Shown here: piece by piece, positions 53,182 to 62,306 of the stretch
Position numbering within the stretch: position 1 is the first letter of the stretch
How the letters are laid out: every line of letters starts with the position of its first letter
Assembly (NCBI RefSeq): GCF_028290625.1
Contig: NZ_JAQGJM010000038.1
Location: 186,001 to 250,000, forward strand
DNA length: 64,000 bases
Direction of reading: 5' to 3'
DNA from: Devosia sp.
Lineage (GTDB): Bacteria > Pseudomonadota > Alphaproteobacteria > Rhizobiales > Devosiaceae
Position numbers and translations under genes: made by a program
Notes under the pieces: model-generated
The model's input: only the letters and a program-made list of their open reading frames with translations
What the model was told of the DNA's origin: nothing
Database searches by the model: none

Positions 53182-54387
53182 ATGACCACCGGAACCAAGC
53201 CGAAAATTGTCGTGGTGGGGGCCGGGATCGCCGGCAGCCTTGCCGTCTCTGGCCTCGCCGAGCGTAGCGATATCGAGCTGATCTGCCTGGAACGCGCGGC
53301 TGAAACGGGCCAGATCGATGCCGGGACTGGTCTGAATATCGGCCCCAACGCCATCAAGGCGCTGGCGGCGATCATGCCCGAACGGGCGCGAACGCTGATC
53401 GACAACTCGCTGCCGTGGAAGCAGTGGACGGTGGAGCTGACCGACGGTACTCCACTGATGAATCTCGATCTGGGGACGGTCGCGGACAATGCCGGCATCC
53501 GCATCCGCTGGGCCGAGCTCTATGCTTTGCTGCGCCGGCCCATTGCCCGCCATATCCGCTTCGGCACCGAACTCACCAGCATCAGCCACGGCGACGAGGG
53601 CCTGTTCGTTGACGTGCAGGACGCGTCCGGCGCCCCCGGCAAGCGCATCTGCGGTATCGACCTGATCATCGCCGCCGATGGCCGCTATTCGGTGGCGCGC
53701 CAGACCCAATGGGGCCAGGAGCCGCCGAACTTTCTCGGCGTTTGCCTCTACCGCCTGCTGGTGCCGGCCGGCATCGATTGCCCGATCGACGACTACGGCC
53801 AGTGGTTCAACGGCCCCAACCGGCTGTTGGCCTTCCGCGTGCCGGGCGATTTCGTCTACATCGCCGGCTCGTTCCCCATTCCGGCAGACAGCCCTATCCC
53901 CGAGACCGCCAAGCTGGGCCCTGCCCTGCGCGGCCTCTACACCCCGCAGAACGGCTCGCTGACCGCGCACACCAAATTCCTCGTCGACGCAGTCGAAACC
54001 TATGCGGATCGCATCCACTGGGCGCGACTTCAGGATGGCACTGTGCAATTCGCCGGGCCGCCTGGCGTGTTGCTACTCGGCGACGCCGCCCACCCCATGG
54101 TGCCGACGCTTGGCCAAGGCGCCACCCAGTCTGTCGAGGATGCTTGCGTGCTGGTGGACGAGGTACGCCGGGCGCTGGATCGCGGTGAACCGCTGGACCT
54201 GGTGCCGGCGCGCGTCGAAGCGCGACGGCGCGAGCGGGTGGAATTCGTGGTCAGCCTGTCGCGTGCCGCAACCGATACCATGCTGGAGGGCGCCGACCCC
54301 GTGGCCGGCACGCTCAAGAAAACGCAACCGGCATTCCTCAGCCAGCTCGAGCGGCTTTACCGCGATGTGCCGGAGCCGCTGGCATGA
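53182..54387 (+). CDS. FAD-dependent monooxygenase (aromatic hydroxylase type)
   Basis: 401 residues. The FAD dinucleotide motif is VVGAGIAGSL (G13, G15, G18), the DG motif is IIAADGRYSVAR, and the GD motif is LLLGDAAHPMVPTLGQGATQSVEDA, which together define group A flavoprotein monooxygenases. These hydroxylate aromatic or heteroaromatic rings with NAD(P)H and oxygen. It lies 22 bases after the ring-opening amidohydrolase gene, so it probably prepares the ring for opening. It overlaps the amidase gene by four bases. Confidence 0.9.
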   Translation: MTTGTKPKIVVVGAGIAGSLAVSGLAERSDIELICLERAAETGQIDAGTGLNIGPNAIKALAAIMPERARTLIDNSLPWKQWTVELTDGTPLMNLDLGTVADNAGIRIRWAELYALLRRPIARHIRFGTELTSISHGDEGLFVDVQDASGAPGKRICGIDLIIAADGRYSVARQTQWGQEPPNFLGVCLYRLLVPAGIDCPIDDYGQWFNGPNRLLAFRVPGDFVYIAGSFPIPADSPIPETAKLGPALRGLYTPQNGSLTAHTKFLVDAVETYADRIHWARLQDGTVQFAGPPGVLLLGDAAHPMVPTLGQGATQSVEDACVLVDEVRRALDRGEPLDLVPARVEARRRERVEFVVSLSRAATDTMLEGADPVAGTLKKTQPAFLSQLERLYRDVPEPLA

Positions 54388-55787
54388 GCAACCTGGCCGA
54401 CCTCGCCGACCTGACGGCAGGCGAACTGGTCGCCGGTTATGGCACGGGCACCTTCACCCCGGTCGAGGCGCTAGCGGCAGTTCATGCCCGCATCGCTGCC
54501 GTCAATGCCGATATCAATGCGGTGATTGCCGAAGATCGCGCCGCCGCGCTCCAGGCTGCACGATCTTCGGCCGAACGTTGGGCCAGCCACAACTCACTGT
54601 CAGCACTTGATGGCGTCCCCCTAACCATCAAGGACAATCTGCATGCGGCCGGGCTGCCCGCCACCTGGGGCAGTCGGCTTTACCACGATTTCGTCCCGCA
54701 GGCAGATGAGCCGCCGGTCGAGCGCCTGCGCAAGGCCGGTGCCATCATCATCGGCAAAACCAACGTCCCTGAATTCACCCTGCAGGGTTACACCGACAAT
54801 CAGCTATTCGGCGTCACGCAGAACCCGCTGGCTCCGGGCATGACCCCCGGCGGCTCCACCGGTGGCGGCGCCGCAGCGGTCGCGGCCGGCATTGGCCCCC
54901 TTGCGCTGGGCACCGATGGTGGTGGTTCGCTACGCCGACCTGCCGCGCATTGTGGCCTCTTCGCCATCAAGCCGTCGATCGGCCAAGTGGCGCGTGCTGG
55001 CGGCTTTGCGCAGATCCTCGCCGATTTCGAAGTCGTCGGCCCAATCGCCAGAACGCCCACGGACCTGCGCACCGCATTCGACGTACTCTCCGGCTTCGAC
55101 CAGCGCGATCAGCGATCTTTTGCCACCCTCGCCGCCGACGAGCCGTTCTCACAGGCGCCGCGCATCGGCTATTTCAACGCGCTCGGCAGTGCGCCGGTCG
55201 ATCCGCGCATTACTCGCGCCTCGGACAATTTCGCCACCGCGCTCGCCGCCGCCGGCGGCCGCATCGCAGATATTCCCGCCCCGTTCGATCTCGACCGCGT
55301 CAACGGGGCTTGGGGCACCGTGGCCGCCACTGGCCTTGCTTGGCATCTGTCCCAATACCCCCAGGCCGAGGCGCTGATCGGCGACAATGCCCGCGCCACA
55401 GCCGAACGCGGCCGCGCCCTCTCCGCCATCGATTACCTCCACGCCTGGGACGCTTGCATGCAGATCCGCGTCGAAGCGGCTCGCTTGTTCGACACCTTCG
55501 ATCTGCTGCTCTGCCCCACCACGGCGGCCCTCGCCTGGCCGGCCGCCGAGCCATTCCCGCCACTCATCGACGGCCGCCCGGCCGGGCCGCGCGGGCATGC
55601 GATCTTCACCGCCTGGATGAATGTCGCCGGGCTTTGCGCGCTGTCCATCCCCGTTGCCACCACGCCCGATGCGGGCGGTATCGGCATGCAGCTGGTGGCG
55701 GCGCCGGGGCGCGACCGCGCCCTTCTCCATTTTCTCGCAACCCTTCCGGCAGCGGCAATGGCGCCGCGCCGAACCATCCAAGGATAG
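54384..55787 (+). CDS. Amidase signature family hydrolase
   Basis: 467 residues. The Ser-cisSer-Lys triad is visible as Lys83 (VPLTIKDN), Ser158 (PGGSTGGG) and Ser182 (TDGGGSLRRPA). Relatives include ureidomalonase and the biuret-type enzyme AtzE, which work after ring opening by the upstream enzyme family, so hydrolysis of a ureido acid is a fair inference. No AtzG-like small subunit is seen. Translation is coupled to the monooxygenase gene by a four-base overlap. Confidence 0.88.
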   Translation: MSNLADLADLTAGELVAGYGTGTFTPVEALAAVHARIAAVNADINAVIAEDRAAALQAARSSAERWASHNSLSALDGVPLTIKDNLHAAGLPATWGSRLYHDFVPQADEPPVERLRKAGAIIIGKTNVPEFTLQGYTDNQLFGVTQNPLAPGMTPGGSTGGGAAAVAAGIGPLALGTDGGGSLRRPAAHCGLFAIKPSIGQVARAGGFAQILADFEVVGPIARTPTDLRTAFDVLSGFDQRDQRSFATLAADEPFSQAPRIGYFNALGSAPVDPRITRASDNFATALAAAGGRIADIPAPFDLDRVNGAWGTVAATGLAWHLSQYPQAEALIGDNARATAERGRALSAIDYLHAWDACMQIRVEAARLFDTFDLLLCPTTAALAWPAAEPFPPLIDGRPAGPRGHAIFTAWMNVAGLCALSIPVATTPDAGGIGMQLVAAPGRDRALLHFLATLPAAAMAPRRTIQG

Positions 55788-55793
55788 CCTTCC

Positions 55794-56537
55794 ATGAGCG
55801 AATTCACCGGCAAGACGGTCATCGTAACGGGCGCGGGCGACGGCATCGGCCGGGCCACGGCGCGTCTCTTCGCTGCGGGCGGCGCCAATGTCGTGCTCGT
55901 TGATATCAAGGGCGCCGAAGCCGCGGCAGATGAGCTGGCCGAAGCGGGCGGCAAGGCGATCGCCGTCACCATGGACGTGCGCGACGTCGCTGCCTGGACA
56001 GACCTTGTCGCCCAGACCATCACGCAGTTCGGCACCGTGGACGCGCTGGTCAATAATGCCGGCATCGCGGTGCCGAACGATACCGCCGTCAATGTCACCG
56101 AAGAGTCCTGGGACCGGGTGATGGATATCAACGCCAAGGGCGTGTGGCTGGGCATGCGCGCTGTTCTGCCGATCATGCTGGCCAAGAAGGAAGGCAAAAT
56201 CTGCAACGTAGCCTCTACCGCCGCCCACATCGGCCTGCGCAATGCCGCCGCCTATTGCGCCTCCAAGGGCGCGGTGCTGGCGCTGACGCGGCAGGCCGGC
56301 GTGCAGTATGCCTCGCAGAACATCCAGATCAATTCGGTCTCACCCGGCACCACGATGACCGGCATCCAGAAGGAAGTCACCGACGAGCAGCGCGCCGCCT
56401 TCCTGCCGCTGACGCCAATCGGCCGCTTCGCCCAGTCCGAGGAAGTCGCCCGTACCATCGTGTTCCTCTGTGGCGAGGGCTCCTCGTTCATGACCGGCGC
56501 CGATCTCAGCGTCGATGGCGGCATGGTGGCGCTGTGA
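55794..56537 (+). CDS. SDR family NAD(P)-dependent oxidoreductase
   Basis: 247 residues. TGAGDGIGRATARLF, NNAGIAVPNDT, and the catalytic YCASK are present, so it is an active classical SDR. It lies six bases after the amidase and overlaps the epimerase gene by four bases. Its substrate in the pathway is unknown; oxidation of a hydroxy acid or of a sugar freed from a nucleoside are options. Confidence 0.88.
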   Translation: MSEFTGKTVIVTGAGDGIGRATARLFAAGGANVVLVDIKGAEAAADELAEAGGKAIAVTMDVRDVAAWTDLVAQTITQFGTVDALVNNAGIAVPNDTAVNVTEESWDRVMDINAKGVWLGMRAVLPIMLAKKEGKICNVASTAAHIGLRNAAAYCASKGAVLALTRQAGVQYASQNIQINSVSPGTTMTGIQKEVTDEQRAAFLPLTPIGRFAQSEEVARTIVFLCGEGSSFMTGADLSVDGGMVAL

Positions 56538-57439
56538 AGATTCTCGTCACCGGTGGCGCTGGCCTCGTCGGCATGACGCTGCGCCAGACGCTGCAGCGCG
56601 CCGGCCACCAGGTCACGGCGATCGACGTCACTGATTTCGGCCGCGGCGACACCAGCCTCACGATCATGGGGCTGGACGATGCAGGCCCGCTCGATGCGCT
56701 CGTGACCCAGAACGGCATCGAGGCGATCATCCATTGCGGCGGCATTTCCGGGCCGATGCTGGCCGCTGGCAAGCCGATGCTGCTGGTCGATGTCAACATC
56801 ACCGCGACCGCGCGGCTGCTCGATATCGCGCGGCGGCACGGCATGAAGCGCTTCGTGTTCTGCTCGTCGGTCTCGGCCTATGGCGATGTCGGCCCCGGCA
56901 CGATCACCGAGACCACGCCGCTGCATCCAACCTCGGTCTATGGCGCCTCCAAGGTTGCCGGCGAGGCGCTAGTCGACGGCTTTGCCACCGAATACGGCCT
57001 CGACGGCATCAGCCTGCGCATTGCGCGCGTCTATGGGCCGTACCGGCGGGCCAACTGCTATCTCGGCGATATCATCCGCAACACCGAGAAGGGCCTGCCG
57101 ACCGAAATCCCCTGCGAGGACGATTTCAAATATCACTATATCCATGTCGACGATGTCGCCGATGCACTGCTGACGGTGCTCGAGGCCAAGAGCCTGCCGT
57201 CGCGTGCCTATAACGTCTCTAACCTCGAAATGACTATGCCGCAGATTGCCGAGATTGCGCGGCGGACCATTGCGGGGGCGCGGGTCAATCTGGTGGCCGG
57301 GGCCGATGACGTGCCGGATGTGCAGAGCGCCTTCGATATCACCAAGATCGACCGCGAACTCGGCTGGCGCCCGCGCCTCGATCTCGCTGCTGGCCTGCTC
57401 GCCTATCGCGACGCAATCCGCTCCGGCAACGCCGCCTGA
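56534..57439 (+). CDS. NAD-dependent epimerase/dehydratase family protein
   Basis: 301 residues from a GTG that overlaps the SDR stop (GTGA). The extended-SDR motif TGGAGLVG (residues 6-13), SSVSAYGD and YGASKVAGE are present, and YHYIHVDDVADALL matches sugar-nucleotide epimerase-type proteins. Uronate and other sugar dehydrogenases share this fold. It is the last gene of the operon, followed by a strong terminator. Confidence 0.88.
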   Translation: MKILVTGGAGLVGMTLRQTLQRAGHQVTAIDVTDFGRGDTSLTIMGLDDAGPLDALVTQNGIEAIIHCGGISGPMLAAGKPMLLVDVNITATARLLDIARRHGMKRFVFCSSVSAYGDVGPGTITETTPLHPTSVYGASKVAGEALVDGFATEYGLDGISLRIARVYGPYRRANCYLGDIIRNTEKGLPTEIPCEDDFKYHYIHVDDVADALLTVLEAKSLPSRAYNVSNLEMTMPQIAEIARRTIAGARVNLVAGADDVPDVQSAFDITKIDRELGWRPRLDLAAGLLAYRDAIRSGNAA

Positions 57440-57457
57440 TATCGCCGCATCAAACCC

Positions 57458-57493
57458 AAAAAGGCCGCGCTCCAAACCGGAGCGCGGCCTTTT
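57458..57493. terminator. Bidirectional terminator between convergent operons
   Basis: GGCCGCGCTCC and GGAGCGCGGCC form an 11-bp stem around a 5-base loop, flanked by AAAAA and TTTT on the two sides. It separates the catabolic operon from the importer operon and can act on both strands. Confidence 0.93.
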
Positions 57494-57513
57494 CGTCGGG
57501 GAGTTAAAACCCC

Positions 57514-58434
57514 CTAGCCGATATCGAAGCGCCAGGCGCTGTGGCGGCTGCGGGCACGCGTCGTGCGCCATCCCACTAGCACCAGCGCCAGCACCGTCAC
57601 CACATAGGGGATGAGCTGCAGCAATTGGGGGGCAAGCCCGGTCACTTGCGGCAGGCGCACGGACAGTGCTGTGGCGGTGCCGAACAGGATGGCCACCATT
57701 GCGGTCAGATACGGATTGCCGCGGGCGAAGAAGATGGCCGCCAGCGCGATCAGGCCGCGCTCATTGGTCATCTTGTTGGCGAAGAGCGAAACATAGGCGA
57801 GCGACAGGTAAGCGCCGGCAAAACCGCAGAACAGTCCGGACAGCAGCATGGCCTGGAACTTGACCCAGTCCACATTGATGCCGGCTGCGGCCGCCGCTTC
57901 GGGCGCTTCGCCGACGACCCGCAGCTGCAGGCCCCATTTGGTCTGGTACAGCGTCCAGGCGACGATCGGTACGAAAACATAGGCGACATAGACCAGGATG
58001 GTGTGGCCGCTGAAGATTTCGCCGATGATCGGGATGTTCTCGATAACCGGGAGATGGATGACCGGGAAGGTGGGGATGCGGTCGGAGGTGAACACCCCGT
58101 CCTGCCCCAGCACGCCCTTGAGCAGCAGCGCCGTCAGGCCATAGGCGAGAAAGGTCACGGCCGTGCCGGCGATGAAGATATGGGCGCGGAACTTGATGTT
58201 GAACATCGCCATCAGCGCGGCCAGCAGCATCGAGGCCAGGATCGCCGCCAGCAGCGCCAATTCCAGGCTGCCGGTGAAATAGGCGGTGGCGACGGCGGTG
58301 AACGCCGCCACGATCATGAAGCCATCGAGCGCGATATTGAGCATGCCGGCCTGATAGGTCAGCAGCCCCCCCATGGCGGCGAAGACCAACGGGGTCGAAA
58401 TGCGGACGGCGGAATTGAGGATTTCCAGATCCAT
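57514..58434 (-). CDS. Nucleoside-type ABC transporter permease, second subunit
   Basis: 306 residues, about nine membrane helices. LNIALDGFMIVAAFTAV near residue 32 and the coupling segment GLQLRVVGEAPEAAAAAGINV near residue 165 are typical of the branched-chain-type permeases found in BMP (basic membrane protein) nucleoside importers. It starts one base after the other permease and is last in the operon. Confidence 0.9.
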   Translation of the reverse strand: MDLEILNSAVRISTPLVFAAMGGLLTYQAGMLNIALDGFMIVAAFTAVATAYFTGSLELALLAAILASMLLAALMAMFNIKFRAHIFIAGTAVTFLAYGLTALLLKGVLGQDGVFTSDRIPTFPVIHLPVIENIPIIGEIFSGHTILVYVAYVFVPIVAWTLYQTKWGLQLRVVGEAPEAAAAAGINVDWVKFQAMLLSGLFCGFAGAYLSLAYVSLFANKMTNERGLIALAAIFFARGNPYLTAMVAILFGTATALSVRLPQVTGLAPQLLQLIPYVVTVLALVLVGWRTTRARSRHSAWRFDIG

Positions 58435-58435
58435 T

Positions 58436-59557
58436 TCAGGCCTCCGTTGGGGTGGCGTTGACGGGCTCGACGGCGTCGGGCGATTTCGGCGGTGGCTCCG
58501 GGAACAGGCGCAGGATCAGCCAATCCCAGGAGAACTGCGCCGCCAGCACCAGCACGGTAATGAACTGCAGCACCTGCACCAGGTATTTGCTCAGCCCGGT
58601 CATCATCTGCAGCACGCCGCTGCCGCCATTGAGGGCACCGAACAGGAAGGCCGCGACGATGACACCGATCGGGTTGAAGTTGGCCAGCATTGCCACCGCG
58701 ATACCATCGAAGCCATAGCCGGGGGAAAAATTGTCGTAGAAGGCGCCATACTGGCCGAGCACCTGCTCGGCACCGGCGAGGCCTGCAATACCGCCGCTCA
58801 GGATCATCACCCAGATTGCGCGGCGCGGCACATTGATCCCGCCATAATAGGCGAAGCGCGGACTGAGCCCCATGATCTTCCACTCAAAGCCGCGCACGGT
58901 GCGCACATTGATGATGGCGAAGATGATGCAGCACGCCAGCGCGATGAAGATGCCGGCATTAACCTGCGAATAGACCGAAAAGGTCGGCAGCGCCGCGCTG
59001 GGCGCAATATCGGGCAGCTTGTTGGTCGGCCCCGGCGCCTTGAAGACGTGGGTGGCGAAGAACCCGGTCAGCAACAGCGCGATCGGATTGAGCATCAGGC
59101 AGACGACGAGCTCGTTGACGCCGAGATAGACGCGCAGCAAAGCCGGGATGGCTGACCACAATCCCCCGCCGACAAAGCCGGCTAGGATCGCCAGCGGCAA
59201 GTGCAGGAACCACGGCATCGGAAAGGCATAACCAACCACGCCGGCAAACAGAGCGCCAACCAGCATCTGGCCCTCGGCGCCGATATTCCATAGCCCCGCG
59301 CGGAACGAGATGGCGACGGCCAGCCCGGTGAATAGCAGCGGCGTCATCATCTGCAGCGTCACCAGCAGGTTGGGCACGCCGACTAGGCTGCCTGAAATCA
59401 GCAGCCCATAGACCTCGATCGGATTCTCGCCCAGGGCCAACACCAGCAGGCCGCCGACGATGGTGGCGATCAACACAGCGACGATGGGCTGGACAGCTGG
59501 GCGGCAGAAATTGAGTACGGCCATACCCGGACCCGAACCTGTGGTTTCAAACGACAT
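58436..59557 (-). CDS. Nucleoside-type ABC transporter permease, first subunit
   Basis: 373 residues from the ATG at 59557, with an AAGGAGA ribosome binding site. About nine or ten helices; AISFRAGLWNIGAEGQMLVGALFAG and the coupling region WKIMGLSPRFAYYGGINVPR are characteristic of the larger permease of BMP-type nucleoside transporters. It overlaps the ATPase gene by 11 bases. The Pro-rich C-terminus is cytoplasmic. Confidence 0.9.
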   Translation of the reverse strand: MSFETTGSGPGMAVLNFCRPAVQPIVAVLIATIVGGLLVLALGENPIEVYGLLISGSLVGVPNLLVTLQMMTPLLFTGLAVAISFRAGLWNIGAEGQMLVGALFAGVVGYAFPMPWFLHLPLAILAGFVGGGLWSAIPALLRVYLGVNELVVCLMLNPIALLLTGFFATHVFKAPGPTNKLPDIAPSAALPTFSVYSQVNAGIFIALACCIIFAIINVRTVRGFEWKIMGLSPRFAYYGGINVPRRAIWVMILSGGIAGLAGAEQVLGQYGAFYDNFSPGYGFDGIAVAMLANFNPIGVIVAAFLFGALNGGSGVLQMMTGLSKYLVQVLQFITVLVLAAQFSWDWLILRLFPEPPPKSPDAVEPVNATPTEA

Positions 59558-61112
59558 GCTGGGTCTCCTTCGGGAGCGCGCCGACGCTGGCCGGCTCTTC
59601 GTCCAGGCCGCCCATATAGCGGCCCACTTCCTCGGCATCGGTATCGGCGGCCTTGAGGTTGGCGACGATGCGGCCACGATAAATGACCAAGACGCGGTCG
59701 GAGATCGACAGCACCTCGTCGAGATCGGCCGAGACCACAAACACCGCCCTGCCCGCATCGCGCATCTCCACCAGCGTGCGGTGGATCGCCTCGATGGCGC
59801 CGATATCGACGCCCTGTGACGGTTGTTCGGCAATGATCAGGCGAGCATCGCGGGTCAACTCACGAGCGATCTGCACCTTCTGCTGATTGCCACCCGAGAG
59901 CGATCCGGCGGCCTTATCGGGCGTGGCGCCACGGACGTCGAAACGGGCGATCAGTTCGGCGGCGCGCTGCTTGGCGCGGGTGGCCGCAAAGAACGGACCG
60001 GCTTTGAACTTGCCCAAATGGCCGACGGTCATGTTCTCCCAGATCGAGCTTTCGAGCGACAGTCCGAGGTCGCCACGATCGGCTGGAATATAGGCCAGTC
60101 CGGCCTCGCGATTGCCGCGCGGATTGGGCCGCAGCGGCGTGCCGCAGATCTGCACCTGCCCACCGACGGGGCGGCGCAACCCGGCAATGCACTCGACCAG
60201 TTCATCCTGGCCATTGCCCTGGACCCCGGCCAGTCCGACGATTTCGCCAGCGCTGACGCTCAGCGAAAGATTGTCTACCGCCGTCTCGCCGCGCTCACCC
60301 AGAGCCGTCAGGCCCTTGACGTCGAGCAGCAGTTCGCCGGTCGGCTTGGCCTCATTCTTGGCCACGCGCAGCAGCACTGAACGGCCCACCATCAGGCTGG
60401 CGATCTCCTGCGCAGTCACATTCTTGTTGTCGATGGTCGATAGGATACGACCCTGACGCATCACCGAAATGCGGTCGGAGACGGCCAGCACTTCGCGCAG
60501 CTTGTGCGTGATGAAAATGATCGAGTGCCCGCTATCGGCCAGCGAGCGCATGGTGGCGAACAGCTCTCGCGTTTCCTGGGGCGTCAGGACCGCGGTTGGT
60601 TCGTCGAGGATCAGGATTTCGGCCTCGCGATAGAGCGCCTTGAGGATTTCGACGCGCTGGCGCAAGCCGACCGGCAGCGTGGCGATGATCGCTCTTGGAT
60701 CGAGATTAAGCCCAAAGCGTTCGCTGATCGCCTTGGTCTCGCGCTCGGCGCGGATGCGGTCGAGCCGGCCGAAGGATTTGAGCGGTTCGGAGCCGAGAAT
60801 GATGTTCTCGGCCACAGTGAAGGACGGCGCCAGTTTGAAATGCTGGTGCACCATGCCGATACCCAGGGCGATGGCTTCCTTGGGATTGGCGAAACGAACC
60901 GGCTCGCCGCGCAGGTCGATGTCGCCATCGGTGCGGGGCAGCAAGCCGTAGAGAATGTTCATCAGGGTCGACTTGCCCGCGCCGTTCTCGCCGACCAGGG
61001 CATGTATCTCGCCGCGGCGGATATCCATGCTCGCCGAGTGGATGGCGGTGAAATTGCCGAAGCGCTTGACGATATTGCGCATGCTGACGACGGGCACTGA
61101 AGCGTCGGGCAT
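59547..61112 (-). CDS. Nucleoside-type ABC transporter ATPase (two fused domains)
   Basis: 521 residues with two ATPase domains. Domain 1 has GENGAGKST (about 41-49), the unusual signature LPVGLRQRVEILKAL and LILDEPTAVLTP. Domain 2 has a degenerate Walker A, GVQGNGQDEL, where the lysine is missing, with signature LSGGNQQKVQIAREL and LIIAEQPSQGVDIGA. This asymmetric pattern is normal for BMP-type and sugar importers, which therefore hydrolyse ATP mainly at one site. Confidence 0.93.
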   Translation of the reverse strand: MPDASVPVVSMRNIVKRFGNFTAIHSASMDIRRGEIHALVGENGAGKSTLMNILYGLLPRTDGDIDLRGEPVRFANPKEAIALGIGMVHQHFKLAPSFTVAENIILGSEPLKSFGRLDRIRAERETKAISERFGLNLDPRAIIATLPVGLRQRVEILKALYREAEILILDEPTAVLTPQETRELFATMRSLADSGHSIIFITHKLREVLAVSDRISVMRQGRILSTIDNKNVTAQEIASLMVGRSVLLRVAKNEAKPTGELLLDVKGLTALGERGETAVDNLSLSVSAGEIVGLAGVQGNGQDELVECIAGLRRPVGGQVQICGTPLRPNPRGNREAGLAYIPADRGDLGLSLESSIWENMTVGHLGKFKAGPFFAATRAKQRAAELIARFDVRGATPDKAAGSLSGGNQQKVQIARELTRDARLIIAEQPSQGVDIGAIEAIHRTLVEMRDAGRAVFVVSADLDEVLSISDRVLVIYRGRIVANLKAADTDAEEVGRYMGGLDEEPASVGALPKETQHVV

Positions 61113-61179
61113 AGTCTTGTCCTTTGCCTAGCCGGATTGGAGCTGCGACGGCGTTGCCGCAGCTCCGGGAGTGTCGACT

Positions 61180-62244
61180 TTACTGTGCCAGCGTCGTGGC
61201 AGTCGCGATCGACGGCGGCGTCGCGATCGGGGGCGTGCCCATCTCGGCCTGGCCAGCCTTGAGCTCGAAGTAGTTCGGCACCACGATCTCGCCCGACAGC
61301 AGCTTGGCCTTGAGCGTATCGACCTCGGCCAGCACGGCGTCGGAGATCAGGCCCTTGTTGTTGTCGTCCATGGCGGCGGAAACCCCGTCTTCAGCCAGAC
61401 CATACATCTTGACCTGATTGCCGGCGAAGGTGTTGTCGCTGACCGACTTGATCATATCGAAAGCCTGGGTGTCGACGCGCTTGACCATCGAGGTCAGCAC
61501 GCTACCGGGCGCCAGATAATTCTGGTTGCTGTCCACGCCGATGGCGAAGGTGCCGGTGCTCTTGGCGGCTTCGATGACGCCGACGCTGGTCGGGCCGGCA
61601 ACGGCGAAGTTGATGTCGGCGCCCTGGTTGATATTGGAGAGGGTGAATTCCTTGCCACCTGCGGGGTCGGTGAACGAGCCGGTATAGGTCTCGATCACCT
61701 TGATGTCCGGATTGGCCATCATCGCCCCGTAATAGTAGCCGATGAAGAAGCGGTGGATGATCGGGATGTCCTTGCCGCCCACGAAGCCGATGGTGCCGGT
61801 CTTGGTGGTCTTGGCAGCGATGTAGCCGACGAGAAACGAGCCTTCCCAATCCTTGGTCACCGTGCTGACGACGTTGGGGCCGAGCGGCTCGGGACCGACG
61901 TCGACGAGGCCGAACTTCTGGTCCGGGAACGCGGCGGCGACGGCTTTCATCGGCTCGATCATGTCGAAGGAAGAGCCGATGATGATATCGAAGCCCTGAC
62001 CGGCGGCGCGAGCCAGCGCGGACTGGAATTCGGAAATTGCGCGCGGCTGGATGACGACGTAGTCGGCGCCGAGCTCGGTTTTAGCGCGCTCCATGCCTTC
62101 TACCATCATGTCGTTGAACGACTTGTCACCCAGACCGGATTCGGAGGTGATCATGGCGACCTTGGGGGCGGCGAAAGCCGGAACCACCACGGTCGTCAAA
62201 AGCGAAAGCACTACCAGGCCAGTCTTCAGAAAATTTCCAGACAT
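61180..62244 (-). CDS. BMP family (PnrA-like) substrate-binding protein
   Basis: 354 residues from the ATG at 62244, seven bases after AGGAG. A signal peptide (about 1-26, cleavage AFA) directs it to the periplasm; there is no lipobox, so it is soluble. KVAMITSESGLGDKSFNDMMVEGMERAK, GSSFDMIEPMKAVAAAFPDQKFGLVD, GYIAAKTTKTGTIGFVGGKDIPIIHRFFIGYYYGA and GVDSNQNYLAPGSVLTSMVKRVD are BMP landmarks. Characterised members bind purine nucleosides and related compounds. Confidence 0.92.
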   Translation of the reverse strand: MSGNFLKTGLVVLSLLTTVVVPAFAAPKVAMITSESGLGDKSFNDMMVEGMERAKTELGADYVVIQPRAISEFQSALARAAGQGFDIIIGSSFDMIEPMKAVAAAFPDQKFGLVDVGPEPLGPNVVSTVTKDWEGSFLVGYIAAKTTKTGTIGFVGGKDIPIIHRFFIGYYYGAMMANPDIKVIETYTGSFTDPAGGKEFTLSNINQGADINFAVAGPTSVGVIEAAKSTGTFAIGVDSNQNYLAPGSVLTSMVKRVDTQAFDMIKSVSDNTFAGNQVKMYGLAEDGVSAAMDDNNKGLISDAVLAEVDTLKAKLLSGEIVVPNYFELKAGQAEMGTPPIATPPSIATATTLAQ

Positions 62245-62306
62245 CGTTTTCTCCTGTTGCGTTCCATTTCGACAGGCATCGCTCTGACGGCGATTGTCCT
62301 GTTTAT

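Noticed and set aside
52065-55787. Reading the cluster as an atzDEF-type cyanuric acid operon
   Set aside because: The ring-opening enzyme and amidase fit loosely, but there is no allophanate hydrolase, no AtzG-like subunit and no LysR regulator, and an FAD monooxygenase sits between the two genes.
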